Program-made: the position numbers and the translations under genes
NCBI GenBank assembly: GCA_024195585.1
Contig: SWBL01000190.1
Location: forward strand, 32,097-96,096
Reading direction: 5' to 3'
Origin: Aureobasidium sp. EXF-3400
Lineage: Eukaryota; Ascomycota; Dothideomycetes; Dothideales; Saccotheciaceae
DNA length: 64,000 nt
The notes under the pieces: generated by a model
Database searches by the model: none
Seen by the model: only the letters and a program-made list of their open reading frames with translations
What the model was told of the DNA's origin: nothing
Shown: piece after piece, positions 59,366 through 64,000 of the stretch
Layout: each line of letters starts with the position of its first letter
How positions within the stretch are numbered: the stretch's first letter is position 1

Positions 59366-59851
59366 TTACTTCTTCTGGGAAGCGAGCTTCTCGGTCTCCT
59401 TTTGCAGTTGCTTTATCGTGTCGGCGTCGGCCTTGATGTCACCTCTGTCTGCCTTGATCTGTGTAGGATTGTGTTAGTTATTGAAGGAACAAGCAATCGA
59501 TCATCAACGACACTTACGATGCTCTCGCTGTCACTGGCAATGCCCTCGTGCCATTCACCCTTGCCCTCCTTCTGCTTCTGAATCTGCTCGTTCTTGATTC
59601 TCTCGGCCTCCTCAGCGCGACCCTCCTCGTCTGGTATGGTTGTTAGCATGATGTTATTATGAAATGAAACGTCATCGTGAGCTATGCCAATGCTTCTGTT
59701 CAAAAGTTCGACATTGATCAAGGCCAGCGAGGATCCAAGAAGACTCACGGAGAGCGCTCTCCTTGCCGACTCTCAGAACGGATGCGGTCTGGAAAGAACG
59801 GATGGGAGCAGAGACAAAGGCTCTTCTGGCGATGAAAGATCTGGAAAGCAT
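59366..59851 (-). CDS. INH1: Mitochondrial F1F0-ATPase inhibitor protein (IF1)
   Basis: IF1 binds F1-ATPase when matrix pH falls and blocks wasteful ATP hydrolysis. Model: complement join 59366-59458, 59518-59630, 59749-59851, 102 aa. The N-terminal ~25 residues form a mitochondrial presequence (M-L-S-R-S-F-I-A-R-R-A-F-V-S), rich in Arg/Ser without acids. The conserved inhibitory region is E-E-G-R-A-E-E-A-E-R-I-K. A C-terminal coiled coil follows (I-K-Q-L-Q-K-E-T-E-K-L-A) that would give antiparallel dimers. The first intron is 118 nt, with a GTGAGT donor and CCAG acceptor; the junction forms a His codon (A-L-H-E-E-G). Exon 1/2 phase is set by frame continuity. Small size and three exons make it easy to miss. 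Confidence 0.85.
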
Positions 59852-61234
59852 GATGGTTGATGTGTGGTGTTTTCTGGCGAGACTGTTAGCCAACACGTCA
59901 CAGCGGAGAAAGTGGAGGGAGCTTCCAACCTGGAGCTGAGCTGTTTGACGTGGAAGCTGTTGCGAAGATTGAATTGATTCAAGAGTGAGTTGTAGATGTA
60001 ATGGAGAAGAAGGAAAGAAACAGAAAGGAGAAAGCAACAAAAGACTTCCCCATGACAAAAGTCCCTCGGTTCGCTGATCGTACCTGTCGACTCTCCTCCA
60101 ATCCGGGAAAGCACTACGTCACTGGGCGTAGCTTCCAATCGTCAATCGCACGATTACGAGCTCCATCCACTTGCCGACCATATCGTCTTTTTTCGTTCAC
60201 GTGTCTCATGAAGAACGTTCCATGAAAGGAACCATTTTATGCTTCTAGATGTATTGGCTATAATCGCCTTGTTTCGACTACTCGTGCTGACAGTCACTCG
60301 ACCTGCCACTCAAGCATGTATCCAGCCAGCCAAGCTTCGGTCTCGTCCAACATAAGGCGTGAGAGGCTGGGTCGAATGCTTGCTACAATGCAAGGTCCCC
60401 GTGCAGTACATGTGCATTGCTGAGGTTTTGACATTCGACATCACCAATATCGATCAGATCAAGAAAAGTGATAGAAGTAAGAAGAGCTTGTATTTTTCCG
60501 TTGACCCAAACTCGAAACCAGCATGATCAAAAGGACCAGCATAGCTAGATGAAATCGGTAGAGAAAGAAAAAGTTGACAAGAGATACGAAATAGCGAATA
60601 GAGCAAAAACAACTCCCAGTTCCCAGAATCTTGGTATAACCGACAATCAAAGACTCCTTCTCGCTCGCTCGACGACGACGATAGTTGTTGCCAAACCATA
60701 ACTCAAATAACAAGTACACCGAATCTCCCGCCCCGACCGGCCATGAAACCCTTTCTTTCCCTGTGTGAAGAGTCGTAAACAACAAGAGAAAGGAATTGTA
60801 AACAGAGAGCAAGTAGACACCCCAAGCATGCGTGAAATATATGCCTGCGCGCCAAAAAGTCAAAGCATCCGACTGAATGTGCATCGTGTGGTTTTCGTTC
60901 ATCCCGTTCCCCCAGAGTATAACACCGTACGCTTTGTTGCAAAAGAACAACAACAAAGGCTTTGTAAAAACAAGAGTCCGAAAATGCAGAGAGAATAAGA
61001 AAGTAAACCGATTATGCCCTTTTCATGACAATGATACGAAAACGCCGTTTCGTCTAGGATCCAGAGGGCTCCGCAATCCAGTGGTATATGTGTGAAAGCA
61101 TCGTAAATCTGTACAGTCGCAGGATTAGAAAAAATTGTGTGGCCGTATAGTCGTCCGGTTCCAGAGGATGCGCCCGCCAGCCCTAGACAGAACCACGCCG
61201 CGAATGGAGTCATGAAAGGGTATTAGTCATTTCT
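59852..61234. other. Intergenic region between INH1 and the His-rich gene
   Basis: 1,383 bases. A 165-codon hydrophobic-looking frame on the - strand (60459-60956) lacks a clear start context and domain, and probably lies in the 3' UTR of the next gene. CTTCTTTTT-like and AAGAAAGAAA runs are common. No gene is supported. Confidence 0.45.
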
Positions 61235-61872
61235 CTACCAGCGGCGCTGGTTGATGTATCCCTGCATCTGACGAGCCGGCGAGACACTTGGGGGAGGGCT
61301 TGCAATGACGCGAGTGCTGGGGTCAACAATGGGAATAGCATTGCGAGTGCGCTGGGCCATGGGCTGGTGGAGCTTCATCTGGTTCTGCTGGAAAGAGTTG
61401 TTGTTGTAAGAGGCAGCAGCAGAGGGAAGGAGGAAGGGAGTGGGCTGAGCTTGGTGCTGCAGCGGAGAGGCATCAGGAGAACCAGAAGACAGAGATGATC
61501 TGTCGGAAGAGGCGGAAGAGTGGATGGAGTGGAGCTGTGGACAGTGTGAGCATTGATGAATGGTATGGAGCAAGACATGTATCAAAGACTTACATCGTCC
61601 TCGGTCAGGAGGTGGAAGGGGCAGAAGACCTCGTCATCCTCAAACTCGAAGCCCTTGGCAGCCTCGAAGTCTCTGATGTATGCGTTGTAGGCAGGAGTCT
61701 GGGGAAGCTCCTTGGGACTTCTTTGAGCTTTGAACTGCTGTTGACGGTGGGCATTCTGAGCCGACGAGACACGAGGCCCGCGACGCGAGCGACCGTGGTG
61801 GTTGTGAGAAGGGTGAGGGTGCGACTGCATAGCAGTGGCATAGTGAGGAGCGCCGTAGTGGAAGTTTGACAT
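61235..61872 (-). CDS. Hypothetical protein, His/Ser-rich, 192 aa
   Basis: Family not recognised. Model: complement join 61235-61534, 61594-61872, with phase-0 splicing at GTAAGT/CACAG. The N-terminus is His/Tyr-rich (H-P-H-P-S-H-N-H-H-G-R-S-R-R-G). A more ordered central block follows (P-A-Y-N-A-Y-I-R-D-F-E-A-A-K-G-F and V-F-C-P-F-H-L-L). The C-terminal half is low complexity (Ser, Pro, Gln, Asn) and ends Q-G-Y-I-N-Q-R-R-W. The ordered block is probably the conserved core. No signal peptide or membrane span is seen. The polar composition suggests a regulatory or RNA-associated role, which is speculation. Confidence 0.7.
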
Positions 61873-64000
61873 GATTGATACTGAGGTACTGGTATATTGA
61901 TCGAGGGAAGTCGAGAGAGAAATGCCTGTCTATAGCTCGGGAGATTGCGGTCGGTCGGAGTTGGCCGGAAAGCGTATATCACAACAATGAGCAAGTAAAA
62001 GTGAGATAGAGTTGTCGAAGAAGACGTGTGAAAGGCGTAGGTGATGGAAGAGTGGGGTTGATTTTTTGCGAAAATGCGACAAGCAAAGCGATGATTGTGG
62101 GTTACGGGATGCGAGAGATATGGATAGGAAGGGGATGGGTTGTGTGAAATGGAAACGAAGAGGCGAAGGTGGGTGGGCCTTTCGTGTGGCGTCAGACCAA
62201 CCGGAAACGGTATCGTGCAGACGTCCGTGCACAAAACGATCACCGCACAAAGACGCTGAAAGCAGATGTGAAGCTCCTACAAGTCACAAGCTGCTACGGC
62301 AACCCCATCTGCCTATGACGAGCCCTACTCCTGTCTCCTGTCGCCATTCCCCCTCTGCTTGCGGTTCCCAAGACTTATAGCGGTGTTGCTTTTTCGACCT
62401 GGGAATCGAATGGTCGAGCGGTCAGCCGCAGTTGTGTGGCCGGCGTGGATGCACTTTGTGAACGCATGCACTACTGCATCATGGTCGAGCTCCCAACCGG
62501 CTGCATTGGTTCCATGCACGCCACAATTCCACTGAGACAAGGGGAGAGACTCGACTGCGCGCTTGGCGGCATGGCCGTCAGAGTTTCCATTCGACGCTTC
62601 TACCCCTCTCCTCCAATCCCGTCCATCCTTTTCACCGCCTCGACTCGTTCCGGGGGAAGCTTGCCGTCCAGGTCTGTTCTGTGAATTGCTTTTGGTCTCG
62701 AGCCCTGTCTGTTGTCTCGAGACTGTTGTTACAACTCCGTGCTTCTCCCCCAGTGACACAGACAACACAACGTCTATCGGTGTGGTCGAGGCGGTGTTGG
62801 CTGTACCGTCTTGCCTCAGTCCTGCCACCGCCAGAGCCATGCGTTCTTTCGAGCTACTTCGCCCAGCCCATTTCGATTGCTAATTCAGGAGCCGCTTGCG
62901 AAAGCACTCCTGCGTCGTGGCATAGCCCATGTTTTGATTGCGAAACAAAGAACCCCTCGATTGCATCTTAAATCCGGGGCCGGCAATGTCAGGTTCTTTC
63001 TATTTCTGCTGTCGGTAACACTTGAACTTGTACAGTCAAAGTATCAGGTGGTGTTACGCACGTACATGTACCCGTAGTCTCGTAGGCGCTTAGATTGAGC
63101 CTCATCAAGGTGTTAATTGGTCGCTCATGGTCTGCACCTCTGTCTGATCGACTTTCATCGCTTTGAATAGCCTCGACCCCTATGGTTGAACCCTCATTTC
63201 TTGCACTCGTACTCATTCTAACAGCTCTCTCCTGTCGGTCTTGGCCTCGGTCTCGTACTTGCAGGATGGTCCTCCTTCTCTCCGTTTTTGCAGGGTGCTA
63301 ATCCGAATGATGAGCATGAGGACCAAAGGCAAAGACTATCCCAACGCCCATCAATGCTGCATGTCTCTCCACACCCAATCCAACGACCCAGATCGTTCCG
63401 AACAGGAGCTTAGACTGCTTGATCGCATCGACCGTTTCGGTTGCAACAACGGGGACGGCAAAATGCTATGGCATCCGGATGATGTGAGATTCGACACTTC
63501 GACCATAGACGACGAACTTGCTTTCGCTACTTGGGCTTCCCTACCTACACCACAGCATCGACTTCTGGTGGATTGCATCTTTGGTTGAACTGCATATGGA
63601 AGTGCTTAGATTGAAACGGGAATGATGTGCTTTTTTGTCAAAGGACCAGCGCTTCGAGCTTCTTCCTGGCTGTTGTGTTGTTCTTGATGTGTCTCGTCAG
63701 ATGTCCGGCACGATTTCAGACTTCGGTCGGTCTAGGGGTAGGAAACCGGAACCACCGTTCTATACTAATGGTGCAACATGTCATCAAGTGTATGTACAAG
63801 ATGCTCCGCTCTCTGGAGGCATTCAAGCACTTGTCGCTGAGAATATGGTAGTGATGATATGTGTCAGGGTCGTACTCTCACCATAGCGACTTGGGCCAAA
63901 GAACAGTGTGGATGTTACATGGCATGGAATAAGTAGAATATTGGCATATGCCACTGATTTTCAGTAGAATATTCTACCTAGTTGGCATAGAATAGAATCG
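61873..64000. other. Right-end region with no confidently supported gene
   Basis: About 2.1 kb upstream of the His-rich gene. Overlapping frames on both strands (for example 62325-62840 on the - strand and 62563-62883 on the + strand) show no domain and conflict with each other. The last 100 bases contain repeated AGTAGAATA/TAGAATAT units (near 63931-63995), possibly the edge of a local repeat. A gene could begin beyond the window. Confidence 0.45.
63307..63588 (+). CDS. Possible small ORF, 93 aa, unknown
   Basis: ATG-started open frame with a cysteine-containing, acidic product (H-Q-C-C-M-S, then S-E-Q-E-L-R-L-L-D-R-I-D and F-D-T-S-T-I-D-D-E-L-A-F). Two consecutive ATGs open it. Composition is more protein-like than the neighbouring frames, but no domain or homologue is recognised and it may be part of a larger, spliced gene or chance. 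Confidence 0.2.
   Translation: MMSMRTKGKDYPNAHQCCMSLHTQSNDPDRSEQELRLLDRIDRFGCNNGDGKMLWHPDDVRFDTSTIDDELAFATWASLPTPQHRLLVDCIFG

Noticed and set aside
60459..60956. 165-codon hydrophobic - strand frame that looks like a membrane protein
   Set aside because: No domain, atypical composition, and it lies where the 3' UTR of the 61235-61872 gene is expected.
62325..62840. 171-codon - strand frame near the right end
   Set aside because: Conflicts with similarly long + strand frames; no motif, no splice support.

Overview
The window is nuclear DNA of a filamentous ascomycete fungus (Pezizomycotina; a Dothideomycete is my best guess, inferred from gene content and style, not proven). The evidence is short introns (mostly 47-76 nt, one of 32 nt) with GTAAGT-like donors and CTAAC/CTGAC-like branch sites, compact spacing with many divergent and convergent pairs, two Zn2Cys6 regulators, a HET-C homologue, and housekeeping genes that match fungal families closely. 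Splice junctions were assigned by hand from GT/AG sites plus reading-frame continuity; every multi-exon model below closes in frame.

Layout. 1-4 kb: tail of an unknown gene, proteasome lid RPN5, splicing SmD2, ribosome-biogenesis CMS1. 4-9 kb: a large F-box protein with a possible N-terminal membrane anchor, then an unknown 345-aa protein. 9-13 kb: a 439-aa sugar kinase of the levoglucosan kinase/AnmK family, divergent from an MFS sugar transporter; together they could import and phosphorylate an anhydrosugar. 13-14 kb: an AT-rich gene-free stretch. 14-18 kb: two Zn2Cys6 transcription factors. 18-22 kb: a TPT-family nucleotide-sugar-type transporter, tRNA-Ser(GCT), and a small protein with two CxxC pairs. 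22-25 kb: a Rieske protein and a flavin monooxygenase on the same strand. 25-32 kb: HET-C, helicase PRP43 and replication factor ORC6.

33-44.5 kb is dominated by one gene encoding a predicted 3,712-aa coiled-coil protein. It has four or five membrane segments, a recurring D-P-C-K-D-V-K-x-E-L motif that opens successive coils, and two CxxC/RKLREA modules. I do not recognise its family; it is the most novel item here.

45-49 kb: importin KAP114 divergent from the HORMA protein REV7. REV7 has MluI-box-like sites upstream, and one 11-mer is shared with the ORC6 promoter. 49-52 kb: three small single-pass membrane proteins rich in Thr-Val-Thr, one with a broken frame. 53-58 kb: an amino-acid permease and a patatin-like phospholipase with a RING-like cysteine cluster. 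59-62 kb: mitochondrial ATPase inhibitor INH1 and an unknown His-rich protein. The last 2 kb hold no gene I can support firmly.
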